NCBI RefSeq assembly: GCF_011064845.1 | Contig: NZ_CP049015.1 | Coordinates: forward strand, 3,410,001-3,474,000 | Length of the DNA stretch: 64,000 bases | DNA from: Citrobacter freundii ATCC 8090 = MTCC 1658 = NBRC 12681 | Lineage (GTDB): Bacteria > Pseudomonadota > Gammaproteobacteria > Enterobacterales > Enterobacteriaceae | Direction: 5' to 3' | In this document: positions 41,449 through 53,340 of the stretch, in pieces | How positions within the stretch are numbered: the first letter of the stretch is position 1 | Layout: the number at the start of each line of letters is the position of its first letter | Translations under genes and position numbers: made by a program | The notes under the pieces: model-generated | What the model was told of the DNA's origin: nothing | Databases searched by the model: none | The model's input: only the letters and a program-made list of their open reading frames with translations

Positions 41449-42333
41449 TCACATCGTCAATGCCGCTACCAGTTTCTCCAGCGCGGGTGTCGCCTGCTGT
41501 TGGTCATACACAATATATAAATCCGCCGGAATACGTTCCTCTAACGGTCGGAATACCACGCCTGGCCAACTCATCTGCGCATAACTGTCAGCAATTAACG
41601 TAATACCAATCCCCATGCTGATCATCGCCAGCACCGTTTGCGGCTCCCTCACCTCACGGATAATCATCGGGGAAAATCCAGCGCTCAGGCAAACTCGCTG
41701 CAAAAATGCCCAGTCGGTATGAATGGAGGGCATCGTGACAAAATATTCATTTCTCAACGCTTCCAGCGGTACGGATTCACAGGCGGTAAGAGCATGTTCT
41801 TCCGGTATGGCCACCAAAAATGAGGATTCATGTAAGCGCAGGCTGGTAAATCCGGGAGAGGGTTCAGTAGCCATGCGCCAAATCCCCGCATCCAGTTCAC
41901 GTCTTTCCAGCATCGTCATCTGCATTGCGGGCATGTTCTCGCGAAACTGCACCTCAACGTTGGGATTTTCCTTCAGAAAACGCCGCATCACCGGACGCAT
42001 TTTTCCCCACATTGCGGTACCAATGACGCCTAGCTCAATTCGCCCTGCCTCACCGCGACCAATCTGTTCCACTCGTGCCAGCGCCTGATTAGCACTGGAT
42101 AACAGTCTGCGCGATTCTTCCATCAAAATTTTTCCGGCGTGGGTTAACGCCACGCTGCGGGAATGACGGATAAATAGCAACGTGCCGAGCTGTTGTTCCA
42201 GCTCTTTAATATGCGTACTGAGGGGCGGTTGCGACATATTCAGGCGAGCAGCAGCGCGTCCAAAATGCAGTTCTTCTGCGACGGCAAGAAAATAACGCAG
42301 TAACTTCAGATCGATGCGGTGCGTGCGTTCCAT
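41449..42333 (-). CDS. xapR: LysR-type activator XapR
   Basis: Activates xapAB in response to xanthosine in E. coli. The 294 residues have an N-terminal winged HTH (LLRYFLAVAEELHFGRAAARLNMSQPPLS) and a LysR effector domain. The length and sequence agree with E. coli XapR, though it also resembles the BenM/CatM group in its HTH. It lies downstream of xapA-xapB on the same strand, separated by a hairpin. Confidence 0.9.
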   Translation of the reverse strand: MERTHRIDLKLLRYFLAVAEELHFGRAAARLNMSQPPLSTHIKELEQQLGTLLFIRHSRSVALTHAGKILMEESRRLLSSANQALARVEQIGRGEAGRIELGVIGTAMWGKMRPVMRRFLKENPNVEVQFRENMPAMQMTMLERRELDAGIWRMATEPSPGFTSLRLHESSFLVAIPEEHALTACESVPLEALRNEYFVTMPSIHTDWAFLQRVCLSAGFSPMIIREVREPQTVLAMISMGIGITLIADSYAQMSWPGVVFRPLEERIPADLYIVYDQQQATPALEKLVAALTM

Positions 42334-42398
42334 GGATAATGCGCTCCTGAGTGAATATTAATGCGCAAAGTTACCACATTGCATCGCAGAAAATGAAA

Positions 42399-42420
42399 CG
42401 GCGGGTATCAGAACCCGCCG
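42399..42420 (-). terminator. Hairpin after xapB
   Basis: CGGCGGGT (42399-42406) pairs with ACCCGCCG (42413-42420). On the minus strand the exit is T-rich (GTTTCATTTTC). It separates xapAB from xapR. Confidence 0.75.
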
Positions 42421-42431
42421 CTAAAGGAGCA

Positions 42432-43688
42432 TTAATGTGCCAGTGATTTCTGCGCCAGTCGTTCAGGCTCATGCTTATATTTAAAGAACAATGCAAAGAT
42501 AACCGCCAGGACCAGCGCGTAAGCGGCAAACACCAGCCAGATAGTTTGCCAATCCTTGACGCCATCGACAGAAAAATAGTCCACCGCCATCCCGCTCAGG
42601 ATTGAACCAACCCACGCGCCAATGCCATTTACCATCGTCATAAACAACCCTTGGGCGCTGGCGCGAATGCTTGAGTCAACTTCCTGCTCGACAAATACCG
42701 ATCCGGAGATGTTGAAGAAATCAAACGCGCAGCCGTAAACGATCATCGACATCAGCAGCAGCACAAAGCCAAACGGAGACGGATCGCCAAAGGCAAAAAA
42801 GCCAAAGCGCAGCGTCCACGCCAGCATACTCATCAGCATCACTGTTTTAATGCCAAAGCGTTTAAGGAAGAATGGAATAGTGAGGATAAAACCCACTTCC
42901 GCCATCTGCGAAACTGACAGCAAAATGGAGGGATATTTCACCACAAAGCTGTTGGCAAACTCAGGGTTACGGGCAAAATCATGCAGAAACGGATTGCCAA
43001 AGACGTTGGTGATTTGCAGCACCGCCCCCAGCATCATGGCAAACAAAAAGAAAATTGCCATGCGCGGATTTTTAAACAAAACAAACGCATCCAGCCCCAG
43101 TTTACTGGCCAGCGTGGCGGACTCTTTTTTCTCCGCAACCGGTATTTTTGGTAACGTCAGCGCATACAGAGCCAGCAGCAGCGATGCGCCTGAAGCGATA
43201 TAAAGCTGTGCGCTGCTCAGTTCCAGTCCCATTAAGCTGACCGTCCACATCGCCACAATAAAACCTATAGTGCCAAATACACGAATTGGCGGGAACGCGG
43301 TGGCCGGATCCTGACCCGATTGTGCAAGGCATGAATATGAGACGCTGTTCGATAACGCAATCGTCGGCATATACGCCATCGCGTTAACCAACATTACCCA
43401 GAACATGGTCTGTGGATCGGTAACGGTTGTGGCGTACAGCAACACGCCAGCACACACCAGATGGCACAGCATATAAGCGCGCTCGGCACGCAGCCACTTA
43501 TCGGCGATGATCCCCATAATGCCCGGCATAATAATCGCTGCCAGCCCTTTCGAGCTGTAGACCATCCCCACATTCGCGCCGGTAAAATCCAGGGTGTTAA
43601 TCATGTAAGAACCCAGGGTTACCAGCCAGCTTCCCCAGATGAAATATTGCAAAAACGACATGAGCTTTAAGCGAGATGCGATACCCAT
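42432..43688 (-). CDS. xapB: Xanthosine transporter XapB
   Basis: A 418-residue nucleoside:proton symporter of the NupG family with 12 expected helices, starting MGIASRLKLMSFLQYFIWGSW as E. coli XapB and NupG do. It imports xanthosine. AAGGA lies 8 bases before the ATG at 43688; a longer frame to 43733 only adds spacer. It follows xapA by 56 bases in one operon. Confidence 0.93.
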   Translation of the reverse strand: MGIASRLKLMSFLQYFIWGSWLVTLGSYMINTLDFTGANVGMVYSSKGLAAIIMPGIMGIIADKWLRAERAYMLCHLVCAGVLLYATTVTDPQTMFWVMLVNAMAYMPTIALSNSVSYSCLAQSGQDPATAFPPIRVFGTIGFIVAMWTVSLMGLELSSAQLYIASGASLLLALYALTLPKIPVAEKKESATLASKLGLDAFVLFKNPRMAIFFLFAMMLGAVLQITNVFGNPFLHDFARNPEFANSFVVKYPSILLSVSQMAEVGFILTIPFFLKRFGIKTVMLMSMLAWTLRFGFFAFGDPSPFGFVLLLMSMIVYGCAFDFFNISGSVFVEQEVDSSIRASAQGLFMTMVNGIGAWVGSILSGMAVDYFSVDGVKDWQTIWLVFAAYALVLAVIFALFFKYKHEPERLAQKSLAH

Positions 43689-43744
43689 TTTTCCGTTCCT
43701 TGCCATAAAGTAAGACCCCGCAAGCGGGGTCATGTTTTAATTAT

Positions 43745-44578
43745 TCAGGCCAGTTTGCGCAAGAAGCCACAGATAAGATTGATGAAGTTCTGCCGGGAGA
43801 GTTCCGCTGCAGCCAACGTCTGTGCGTGAGATAACTTCACATCTCCCAAACCTTCAGCCAGGTTGGTGATGGCAGCCACCGCAACCACTTTCAGACCGCA
43901 GTGGCGCGCAGAGATAACTTCAGGCACCACCGACATCCCCACCACGTCGCCGCCAATAATTTGCATCATGCGGATTTCTGCCGCCGTTTCAAAGTTCGGT
44001 CCCGGATAAGAAACAAACACCCCTTCGCTCAGCGGAAACCCTTCTTCTGCGGCGACGGTTTGCAGGATCGCACGATAGTCAGCATCATAGGCATTCGCCA
44101 GCGAAAAGAATCGCTCACCAAAACGCTCATCGTTTAGTCCGACCATTGGTGTACCTGGCATCGTATTAATGTGATCGCTAAGCGCAACGAGACTACCTGG
44201 TCCGACTTCGGGGCGCAAAGAACCTGCGGCATTAGTACAAAATAACAGTTCGCAGCCCAGCAGCTTCAGGGTGCGAATGGCGTCGGTCATCACCGTCATG
44301 CCGCGACCTTCATAAAAATGCCCACGCCCTTTCATACAAGCCACCGGAATACCCGCCAGATTTCCCAGCACCAGCTCACCGGCATGACCATGTACAGTAC
44401 TGACAGGGAATCCCGGCAATTTTTCGTAAGAGATGGCCACTGCATCCTCGATTTGATCCGCCAGAGCACCGAGGCCAGAGCCAAGAATAAAGGCTACGCG
44501 CGGGGTGAAATCGGGTTTGTAACTACGAATGATGTCGGCGCTATACCAGGGATTTTGCGAGAAAAGAGAGTGACTCAT
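43745..44578 (-). CDS. xapA: Xanthosine phosphorylase XapA
   Basis: A purine nucleoside phosphorylase (class II trimeric type) that cleaves xanthosine, inosine and guanosine to base and ribose-1-phosphate. The 277 residues show the phosphate-binding GSGLG (residues 33-37), HGHAGELVLG, the base-pocket TNAAGSL and MSVVPEVI. The length equals E. coli XapA. First gene of xapAB. Confidence 0.95.
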   Translation of the reverse strand: MSHSLFSQNPWYSADIIRSYKPDFTPRVAFILGSGLGALADQIEDAVAISYEKLPGFPVSTVHGHAGELVLGNLAGIPVACMKGRGHFYEGRGMTVMTDAIRTLKLLGCELLFCTNAAGSLRPEVGPGSLVALSDHINTMPGTPMVGLNDERFGERFFSLANAYDADYRAILQTVAAEEGFPLSEGVFVSYPGPNFETAAEIRMMQIIGGDVVGMSVVPEVISARHCGLKVVAVAAITNLAEGLGDVKLSHAQTLAAAELSRQNFINLICGFLRKLA

Positions 44579-44815
44579 GAGATATCCTTAATACTGAGTA
44601 GTCGAAAATAATGTCGCGTACCGCACTGTTATAGCGAGACTACGCAATCGATTACCAATACCGTTTATCCCGACAACCGATAGTAAATCGGTATCGATGA
44701 GTCGCCCTAAACCAGCCTGAAATCACATTTTTTTCGGGCCAGAAATGGCACAGGAATAGAGATACATGAAGATTTGGAACTTTTATTATTAAACTCCGCT
44801 CCGCCATATTGTAAC

Positions 44816-44842
44816 TGAAGTTCTGTTCACTAATGCCGATAC
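44816..44842 (+). promoter_or_regulatory. Sigma-28 (FliA) promoter of the flxA-like gene
   Basis: TGAAGTTC (44816-44823), 11 bases, GCCGATAC (44835-44842): 6 of 8 and 7 of 8 matches to TAAAGTTT-N11-GCCGATAA. It sits 27 bases before the start codon, so RNA would start about 20 bases upstream of the ATG. Confidence 0.85.
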
Positions 44843-44869
44843 TCATGTTTTATGGCGTGAGGAATCCGT

Positions 44870-45211
44870 ATGACAACGATTAACGTTTCCACCCCAACTG
44901 TTCAAAGCAGTAGTGGTGGTGGAAAAGCCCCAGCCGGGAATGACATCTCCGCTCAGATTGCACAAGTCACCCAAAAGATAACCAAGCTAACTCAGCAGCT
45001 CAAAGATATTCCCAATAGTAGTGGCAGTGTTGAGCAGAAGCGCGAACAGCAGGAGCTTATTCAGACACAAATCAAGATGTTACAAGCACAGCTGGCTCAA
45101 CTGTTGCGACGGCAGGCCGAGGAGTCACAGCAAAAGCAAAGCGCCGATCAGAGAAAAGCTGAGGGCATCAACACGGCTTCCGACCAACATCAGGTCGATA
45201 TTTATATCTGA
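44870..45211 (+). CDS. flxA: FlxA-like protein
   Basis: A 113-residue soluble protein of the FlxA family. The N-terminal 25 residues are serine-, threonine- and glycine-rich ([12 protein letters not shown]), then a glutamine-rich coiled coil runs from about 27 to 85 ([34 protein letters not shown]). E. coli flxA is a FliA-dependent gene of unknown function located elsewhere (Qin prophage region). Here the gene lies between xapA and yfeR, where E. coli K-12 has yfeN, and carries its own sigma-28 promoter. Its last 10 bases overlap the end of convergent yfeR. Confidence 0.82.
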   Translation: MTTINVSTPTVQSSSGGGKAPAGNDISAQIAQVTQKITKLTQQLKDIPNSSGSVEQKREQQELIQTQIKMLQAQLAQLLRRQAEESQQKQSADQRKAEGINTASDQHQVDIYI

Positions 45212-46128
45212 TACAACGGATCGCGGGCACGACCAGCGGTTAATTCACTGGCCTGCATACGCACCACGTCCCACAGCGCCTGAGCCGCGGTTGATAAAGA
45301 GCGGTTTTTACGTCGAGCCAGCATCAGTTGCCGTTCAACTACCGGCGTCAGGCGCTTAACCTGCAAGTGACTGCCCTGCGGTAAGGGGAGCGCCAGCGCG
45401 GGCAGCACACTGATGCCAATCCCCGCCTCCACCATCGGGAACAGCGTGGCGGGATGACCAATCTCCTGAACGATGTTGGCATCAATGGAAAAATGGGCCA
45501 ACGCCGCATCGATCAGCGGTCGACTACCGGAAGCGTAATCCTGTAACACCAAACGTTCGTGATACAAATCCTGCCAGTTCACCCACTCACGTTGGGCTAA
45601 CGGATGATCCTCGCGACACAGCAGCAGGAACGGTTCGGACAGTACGGCTTCACATTGCAGGTCGGTCACCGCTCCGGGATCAATCACAATGCCAAAATCG
45701 ACTTCTCCCTGGCGAATACTTTCCAGCACCCACTGCTGGGGCCTGTCGTGCAGCACAAAATCGATCGCAGGGTAAAGCTCATTACTCTGGGCAATACACT
45801 GTGGAATAAGGTGAGCAGAGATTGTCTGGCTGGCGGCAACACGCACCGTTCCAGTTAACTGTGTCCCCACCTGGCCTGCTTCACGCAGCGTGCTGTGCAG
45901 TTCATCCAGAATACGTTCCAGCCGCGTCGCCAACTGGTACCCCGCTTCCGTCAGCACTACTTCCCGCGTTGTTCTATCTAACAACCGCACCCCCGTCTGA
46001 GCTTCAAGCTCTTTAACGCTGTGGCTGACCGCAGACTGGCTTAAGCCAATAATATCCCCCGCCCGGCTAAAGCTTTTGGCCTGAGCGACGGTAACAAAGA
46101 TACGCAACTGACGCAGAGAGTAATTCAT
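45202..46128 (-). CDS. yfeR: LysR-type regulator YfeR
   Basis: A 308-residue LysR regulator that in Salmonella responds to osmolarity and controls the divergent yfeH. The N-terminal HTH is [28 protein letters not shown]; the effector domain follows. It is divergent from yfeH across an 89-base spacer, the usual arrangement for a LysR regulator and its target. The C-terminus overlaps the flxA-like gene on the other strand. Confidence 0.93.
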   Translation of the reverse strand: MNYSLRQLRIFVTVAQAKSFSRAGDIIGLSQSAVSHSVKELEAQTGVRLLDRTTREVVLTEAGYQLATRLERILDELHSTLREAGQVGTQLTGTVRVAASQTISAHLIPQCIAQSNELYPAIDFVLHDRPQQWVLESIRQGEVDFGIVIDPGAVTDLQCEAVLSEPFLLLCREDHPLAQREWVNWQDLYHERLVLQDYASGSRPLIDAALAHFSIDANIVQEIGHPATLFPMVEAGIGISVLPALALPLPQGSHLQVKRLTPVVERQLMLARRKNRSLSTAAQALWDVVRMQASELTAGRARDPLYQI

Positions 46129-46217
46129 CTATTCGATTCATATATGGATGCAATAAATCAATTTTATTTCTCAAATGGAAAAACGCAAAATGTTGCTACT
46201 GAATTTCAGGAGCTTTT

Positions 46218-47216
46218 ATGAAACTTTTTCGTATCCTTGATCCGTTCACGATTACGTTGATTACGGTCGTATTACTGGCGTCCTTTTTCCCAGCCGAAGG
46301 TGGCTTTGTGCCTTTCTTTGAAGGCTTAACCACCGCCGCCATTGCCCTGCTGTTTTTTATGCACGGGGCCAAGCTCTCTCGTGAGGCAATTATTGCCGGC
46401 GGTAGTCACTGGCGTTTGCATCTGTGGGTGATGTGCAGCACGTTTGTTGTTTTCCCGGTGCTGGGCGTTCTGTTCGCCTGGTGGGCGCCGGTTAATGTTG
46501 ACCCGATGCTGTACACCGGTTTCCTGTACCTGTGTATTTTGCCGGCCACGGTGCAGTCGGCAATCGCCTTTACGTCGCTGGCGGGGGGGAACGTTGCCGC
46601 CGCCGTGTGTTCCGCTTCGGCCTCCAGCCTGCTGGGTATTTTTCTCTCGCCGTTGCTGGTTGGCCTGGTCATGAATATGCATGGCGCAGAAGGCAGCCTG
46701 GAGCAGGTGGGGAAAATCATGCTGCAGCTGCTGCTGCCGTTCGTACTGGGACATCTTTCGCGTCCGTGGATTGGTAACTGGGTGTCCCGACATAAAAAAT
46801 GGATTGCAAAAACGGATCAATCATCCATTTTACTGGTGGTTTACTCCGCCTTCAGTGAAGCCGTGGTTAACGGGATCTGGCACAAAGTGGGGATTGGCTC
46901 ACTGCTGTTTATCGTGGTGGTCAGCATCGTATTGCTGGCAATCGTGATTGGCATCAACGTCTTTGTTGCGCGTAAATGCGGCTTCAACAAGGCCGATGAG
47001 ATCACCATTGTCTTTTGCGGATCGAAAAAGAGCCTGGCGAATGGGATCCCAATGGCAAATATTCTGTTCCCGACGTCAGTGATAGGAATGATGGTGCTGC
47101 CGCTGATGATCTTCCATCAAATTCAGTTGATGGTTTGTGCGGTGCTGGCACGTCGCTACAAGCAACAGACGGACGCATTGCAGGCGCAGCAGAAAAGCCG
47201 CGCCGCAAAGGCTTAA
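46218..47216 (+). CDS. yfeH: YfeH, bile acid:sodium symporter family protein
   Basis: A 332-residue inner-membrane protein with about nine or ten helices, of the SBF-like (BASS/Acr3-related) superfamily. The paired family motifs are visible: LYLCILPATVQSAIAFTSLAGGN and VFCGSKKSLANGIPMANILF. Substrate unknown. Aggag-type site (AGGAGC) is 6 bases before the ATG. The stop overlaps the ypeB stop by four bases on the opposite strand. Confidence 0.92.
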   Translation: MKLFRILDPFTITLITVVLLASFFPAEGGFVPFFEGLTTAAIALLFFMHGAKLSREAIIAGGSHWRLHLWVMCSTFVVFPVLGVLFAWWAPVNVDPMLYTGFLYLCILPATVQSAIAFTSLAGGNVAAAVCSASASSLLGIFLSPLLVGLVMNMHGAEGSLEQVGKIMLQLLLPFVLGHLSRPWIGNWVSRHKKWIAKTDQSSILLVVYSAFSEAVVNGIWHKVGIGSLLFIVVVSIVLLAIVIGINVFVARKCGFNKADEITIVFCGSKKSLANGIPMANILFPTSVIGMMVLPLMIFHQIQLMVCAVLARRYKQQTDALQAQQKSRAAKA

Positions 47217-47431
47217 AGCGGGCGTTTCAGGGGCTGCACCAGTTGCGTCAGCCCTTCAGTTTTAATCAGCAGCGTGATTTGCATCAGTTCGCCGAGCTTG
47301 CCCGGCGGGAATTCATCCTTACGGGCAAACCACAGCAGATACTCTTCCGGTACATCAATCAGCCGACGCCCTTTATATTTGCCAAAGGGCATCACGGTAT
47401 TGGCGATTTCAACCAGCTGCTCTTTTTCCAT
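47213..47431 (-). CDS. ypeB: YpeB, DUF3820 protein
   Basis: A 72-residue cytoplasmic protein, nearly identical to E. coli YpeB (MEKEQLVEIANTVMPFGKYK...). The compact DUF3820 fold is related to the putative quorum-sensing-regulated family; function unknown. Its ATG is separated by a single base from the ligA stop, so translation is likely coupled to ligA. Confidence 0.9.
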   Translation of the reverse strand: MEKEQLVEIANTVMPFGKYKGRRLIDVPEEYLLWFARKDEFPPGKLGELMQITLLIKTEGLTQLVQPLKRPL

Positions 47432-47432
47432 C

Positions 47433-49457
<2,025 letters not shown>

Positions 49458-49465
49458 TCAATGAT

Positions 49466-49490
49466 AAAAAACCCCCGACAGGCGGGGGTT
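49466..49490 (-). terminator. Terminator between zipA and ligA
   Basis: AACCCCCG (49470-49477) pairs with CGGGGGTT (49483-49490). The A-run on the left is the minus-strand T-run. It should end most zipA transcription before ligA. Confidence 0.85.
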
Positions 49491-49519
49491 TAGCAAGGAG
49501 ATGTCACGCCAAAGGAGAA

Positions 49520-50527
49520 TCAGGCGCGAGATTCTTTAACTTCGCGGATGCGGTCCTGATACTCGCGCAGTTTCTGCGGCGTCATCATGCGACGTTGATC
49601 GTCAAGCACCACACCACCCACTTCATCGGCGATGTGCTGTGCGGACTGCAGCATCAGCTTAAAGTTTTGCAGCTCGTCCCCATAGGACGGAACCTGCATA
49701 AAAATAGTTACGCCAGGGGTGCTGAAATCACCCGTCATTTCGGGGTCAAACGTTCCTGGGTTAACCATATTGGCAAGGCTGAACAGCGACGGACCGCTGC
49801 CATCCGGGCTCAAATGACGATGGAAAATATTCATATCGCCAAATTTAAAACCGGCTTGCTGAATGCTATTGAGCAGCACTTCACCGTTGAGCTCGCTACC
49901 GTGATGCGCCGCAACGTTCATAATAATGACCGCTTCTTTACGCTGAGGTTTTTCAGCAACAGGCGCTTCTTCAACTACCGGCTCAGGCTGCGGTTGATGT
50001 TCAACGGCAGGCTCTGCGGGCTGGAAAGTCTGCGGCGCAGGTTGCGGTGCTTGCTGCACGGGCTGCTGAACCTGCGGAGCAACGGGCTGATGCTGCATCG
50101 GCTGCTGTACAGGTTGTTGCTGAACAGGCTGATGTTGCACCGGCTGCTGCGGTTGTACAGGCTGCGGCTGAGCATGCGGCGGCGGTACCGGCGCTTGTGC
50201 AGGCTGCTGCGCGGGTTGACGCGGCTGAGCCGACGCATAAGGCGGCTGGTACTGGTGTTGCGGCGACTGAGGAGGAACACCATGTTCCTGCGCGTTACCG
50301 GGAGCATGATTCACACGATGAACGCGAACTTCGCCCACGCCTTCGTCTTCCTCGACGTTGTCGTCGAACGAATCCTCGTCTTCACGTTTAGACTTCATGC
50401 GTTTCAGTGGGCGATCGCGGAATATAGAAGACCGCTCTTTACGGCTAGTCCAAAAACCATGTACCAGTAAAGCGATTATGGCGATCGCGCCAACAATGAT
50501 TAATATCAGACGCAAATCCTGCATCAT
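49520..50527 (-). CDS. zipA: Cell division protein ZipA
   Basis: ZipA anchors the FtsZ ring to the inner membrane. The 335 residues comprise an N-terminal membrane anchor ([21 protein letters not shown]), a charged segment (KERSS...KSKREDEDS), a long proline/glutamine-rich linker (about 80-190) and the globular FtsZ-binding C-terminal domain ([18 protein letters not shown]...). The linker is the variable part between species. The start at 50527 (MMQDLRL) follows AGAGAA. Divergent from cysZ. Confidence 0.97.
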   Translation of the reverse strand: MMQDLRLILIIVGAIAIIALLVHGFWTSRKERSSIFRDRPLKRMKSKREDEDSFDDNVEEDEGVGEVRVHRVNHAPGNAQEHGVPPQSPQHQYQPPYASAQPRQPAQQPAQAPVPPPHAQPQPVQPQQPVQHQPVQQQPVQQPMQHQPVAPQVQQPVQQAPQPAPQTFQPAEPAVEHQPQPEPVVEEAPVAEKPQRKEAVIIMNVAAHHGSELNGEVLLNSIQQAGFKFGDMNIFHRHLSPDGSGPSLFSLANMVNPGTFDPEMTGDFSTPGVTIFMQVPSYGDELQNFKLMLQSAQHIADEVGGVVLDDQRRMMTPQKLREYQDRIREVKESRA

Positions 50528-50757
50528 TATATTCTCTGTTGTTCTAACACCTTGCCACCACGGCAAACATTTACTCACTAAGAGTATTTGTCGATTACGC
50601 CAAGTGCAAGTGCACTCTTGGCTTTCACGGCATAAAGATGAACAAAATTGTGCTTTTTGCTGTTTTTTCGAACATTTCTGAACAGCTTAACGCTCAACAA
50701 CCCGGTAAGATACGCAAAGTTTACCAGAGCTTATATAACAAGGAGTATGTCCTGACC

Positions 50758-51519
50758 ATGGTTTCATCATCTGCAGTCGTACCTCGCAGCGGCCTTTATT
50801 ACTTTTCACAGGGATGGAAGCTCATCACCCAACCGGGCATTCGTCGCTTTGTCATCCTGCCTTTGCTGGTGAATATCCTGCTGATGGGCGGCGCATTCTG
50901 GTGGCTATTCACACAACTCGATAGCTGGATCCCCGCGCTGATGAGTCACGTCCCTGACTGGCTTCAGTGGCTCAGCTACTTGCTGTGGCCGATTGTCACT
51001 ATCTCCGTACTACTGGTGTTCGGCTACCTCTTTTCCACCATAGCCAACTGGATTGCCGCGCCGTTTAACGGTCTGCTGGCTGAACAACTGGAAGCGCGCT
51101 TAACGGGCGCAACACCGCCTGACACCGGTGTTCTCGGCATCATGAAAGATGTTCCCCGTATTATGAAACGTGAATGGCAAAAGCTGGCGTGGTATCTCCC
51201 GCGCGCCATCGTATTGCTGATCCTCTATTTCATTCCGGGTATTGGGCAGACCGTCGCCCCGGTGCTGTGGTTCCTGTTCAGCGCATGGATGCTGGCCATT
51301 CAGTACTGCGATTATCCGTTTGATAACCATAAGGTGCCTTTTAAGGAGATGCGCGTCGCGCTGCGCACACGCAAGGTGACCAATATGCAGTTCGGCGCGC
51401 TAACCAGCCTGTTCACCATGATTCCAGTGCTCAATCTGTTCATCATGCCGGTCGCGGTTTGTGGTGCTACGGCGATGTGGGTAGACTGCTATCGTGCTAA
51501 GCACGCGTTATGGAAGTAA
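50758..51519 (+). CDS. cysZ: Sulfate permease CysZ
   Basis: A 253-residue inner-membrane protein required for efficient sulfate uptake for cysteine synthesis. Long helices and the re-entrant hydrophobic pairs of CysZ are seen ([58 protein letters not shown]). ATG at 50758; the only good ribosome site (AAGGAG, 50740-50745) is 12 bases upstream, unusually far. The next gene cysK has its own spacer and promoter. Confidence 0.93.
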   Translation: MVSSSAVVPRSGLYYFSQGWKLITQPGIRRFVILPLLVNILLMGGAFWWLFTQLDSWIPALMSHVPDWLQWLSYLLWPIVTISVLLVFGYLFSTIANWIAAPFNGLLAEQLEARLTGATPPDTGVLGIMKDVPRIMKREWQKLAWYLPRAIVLLILYFIPGIGQTVAPVLWFLFSAWMLAIQYCDYPFDNHKVPFKEMRVALRTRKVTNMQFGALTSLFTMIPVLNLFIMPVAVCGATAMWVDCYRAKHALWK

Positions 51520-51535
51520 TGCAAAAATGTGTAAA

Positions 51536-51562
51536 AGCGGGCTGGCTTATGCCCGCTCTTAT
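51536..51562 (+). terminator. cysZ terminator
   Basis: AGCGGGC (51536-51542) pairs with GCCCGCT (51551-51557), then CTTATT. A modest terminator directly after cysZ; 51563-51682 is the cysK promoter region. Confidence 0.75.
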
Positions 51563-51682
51563 TCCATACTGCAAGGCATTATTTCCCATCAGCATATAGA
51601 TATGCGATTTCCTTACTTCCCCATACTTTCTCAACAGGTATGCTGAAGCGGTATCCCAATTTCATACAGTTAAGGACAGGCC

Positions 51683-52654
51683 ATGAGTAAGATTTTTGAA
51701 GACAACTCGCTGACTATCGGTCATACGCCGCTGGTTCGACTGAACCGTATCGGTAACGGACGCATTCTGGCGAAGGTGGAATCTCGTAACCCGAGCTTTA
51801 GCGTCAAATGCCGTATCGGTGCCAATATGATTTGGGATGCCGAAAAACGTGGTGTACTGAAACCTGGTGTTGAGCTGGTAGAACCGACCAGCGGCAACAC
51901 GGGGATTGCGCTAGCCTACGTTGCCGCAGCCCGCGGTTACAAACTGACTCTGACCATGCCGGAAACGATGAGCATTGAGCGCCGCAAGCTGTTGAAAGCT
52001 CTGGGTGCGAACCTGGTGCTGACCGAAGGCGCAAAAGGGATGAAGGGTGCAATCCAGAAAGCGGAAGAAATTGTCGCCAGCGATCCGGAGAAGTTCCTGC
52101 TGCTGCAGCAGTTCAGCAACCCGGCGAACCCGGAAATTCACGAAAAAACCACCGGCCCGGAAATCTGGGAAGATACCGATGGCCAGGTTGATGTCTTTAT
52201 TTCCGGCGTAGGTACCGGCGGTACATTGACTGGTGTGACCCGTTATATCAAAGGCACTAAAGGCAAAACCGATCTGATCACCGTCGCGGTTGAACCTACC
52301 GACTCCCCGGTTATCGCCCAGGCGCTGGCGGGTGAAGAACTTAAACCGGGCCCACATAAAATTCAGGGGATTGGCGCGGGTTTCATTCCAGGCAACCTTG
52401 ATCTGAAACTTATCGATAAAGTCGTCGCCATCACCAATGATGAAGCAATCTCTACTGCGCGTCGCCTGATGGAAGAAGAAGGTATTCTGGCGGGCATTTC
52501 TTCCGGCGCTGCTGTTGCTGCCGCGCTTAAGCTGCAGGAAGATGAAACCTTTACCAATAAGAATATAGTGGTTATTCTACCGTCATCGGGTGAGCGTTAT
52601 CTGAGCACTGCACTGTTTGCCGATCTCTTCACAGAGAAAGAACTGCAACAGTAA
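51683..52654 (+). CDS. cysK: Cysteine synthase A CysK
   Basis: O-acetylserine sulfhydrylase A, the main enzyme joining sulfide to O-acetylserine to give cysteine. A 323-residue PLP fold-type II enzyme with Schiff-base K42 ([12 protein letters not shown]), the substrate loop [12 protein letters not shown], the phosphate-binding GTGGTLTG and the asparagine/serine loop [10 protein letters not shown]. It binds CysE in the cysteine synthase complex. Expected CysB control; I do not assign exact sites. Confidence 0.98.
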   Translation: MSKIFEDNSLTIGHTPLVRLNRIGNGRILAKVESRNPSFSVKCRIGANMIWDAEKRGVLKPGVELVEPTSGNTGIALAYVAAARGYKLTLTMPETMSIERRKLLKALGANLVLTEGAKGMKGAIQKAEEIVASDPEKFLLLQQFSNPANPEIHEKTTGPEIWEDTDGQVDVFISGVGTGGTLTGVTRYIKGTKGKTDLITVAVEPTDSPVIAQALAGEELKPGPHKIQGIGAGFIPGNLDLKLIDKVVAITNDEAISTARRLMEEEGILAGISSGAAVAAALKLQEDETFTNKNIVVILPSSGERYLSTALFADLFTEKELQQ

Positions 52655-52676
52655 TGCCAGCATGTTAAAAACGCGT

Positions 52677-52704
52677 AAAAAAGCACCCTTTTGGGTGCTT
52701 TTTT
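52677..52704 (+). terminator. cysK terminator
   Basis: AAAAAAGCACCC-TTTT-GGGTGCTTTTTT, a perfect hairpin with long A and T flanks. Confidence 0.95.
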
Positions 52705-52837
52705 GTGGCCTGCTTCAAAGTTTCAACTCGCCTGGCATTGATTCAACCCACCAGAACTGGTATTTAACCAAGCTAATTATTTTGATGCGCGAAATTAATC
52801 GTTACAGGAAAAGCGTTAGCTGAATCGATTTTATGAT

Positions 52838-52867
52838 TTGGTTCAACTCTTCCTTTCGCGGCATAAT
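52838..52867 (+). promoter_or_regulatory. Upstream ptsH promoter (P0-like)
   Basis: TTGGTT (52838-52843), 18 bases, CATAAT (52862-52867), in the place and form of the E. coli ptsH P0 promoter. A second promoter region near 52970-53000 (CTAGACTTTAG) is expected from E. coli, but its boxes are not clear. 52705-53037 contains no gene. Confidence 0.65.
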
Positions 52868-53037
52868 GTTTAATGACGAACGAAACGTCAGCGGCAAGAA
52901 GTTGCCAGCAACGGATTGCACCGAACTCCTTTTGTGTCGCGTCCAGTTTACGCCGATGCTAACAATACAGGCTAAAGTTGAACCGCCAGGCTAGACTTTA
53001 GTTCCACAACACTAAACCTATAAGTTGGGGAAATATA

Positions 53038-53295
53038 ATGTTCCAGCAAGAAGTTACCATTACCGCTCCGAACGGTCTGCATACTCGCCCTGCTGCTCAG
53101 TTTGTTAAAGAAGCAAAAGGCTTTACTTCTGATATTACTGTGACTTCCAACGGCAAAAGCGCTAGCGCCAAAAGCCTGTTTAAACTGCAGACTCTGGGCC
53201 TGACTCAGGGTACCGTTGTTACCCTGTCCGCAGAAGGTGAAGACGAGCAGAAAGCAGTTGAGCATCTGGTTAAACTGATGGCTGAACTCGAGTAA
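53038..53295 (+). CDS. ptsH: Phosphocarrier protein HPr
   Basis: The general PTS phosphocarrier: it takes phosphate from enzyme I at H15 ([11 protein letters not shown]) and hands it to the sugar-specific EIIA proteins. 85 residues, the same as E. coli. A strong GGGGAAAT ribosome site precedes the ATG. First gene of ptsH-ptsI-crr. Confidence 0.99.
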   Translation: MFQQEVTITAPNGLHTRPAAQFVKEAKGFTSDITVTSNGKSASAKSLFKLQTLGLTQGTVVTLSAEGEDEQKAVEHLVKLMAELE

Positions 53296-53340
53296 GTTCA
53301 ACGAGTTCTTTTAAATATCAGTCACAAGTAAGGTAGGGTT

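Noticed and set aside
44652..44846. 64-codon frame on the minus strand upstream of flxA
   Set aside because: It overlaps the sigma-28 promoter and has no ribosome site or similarity.
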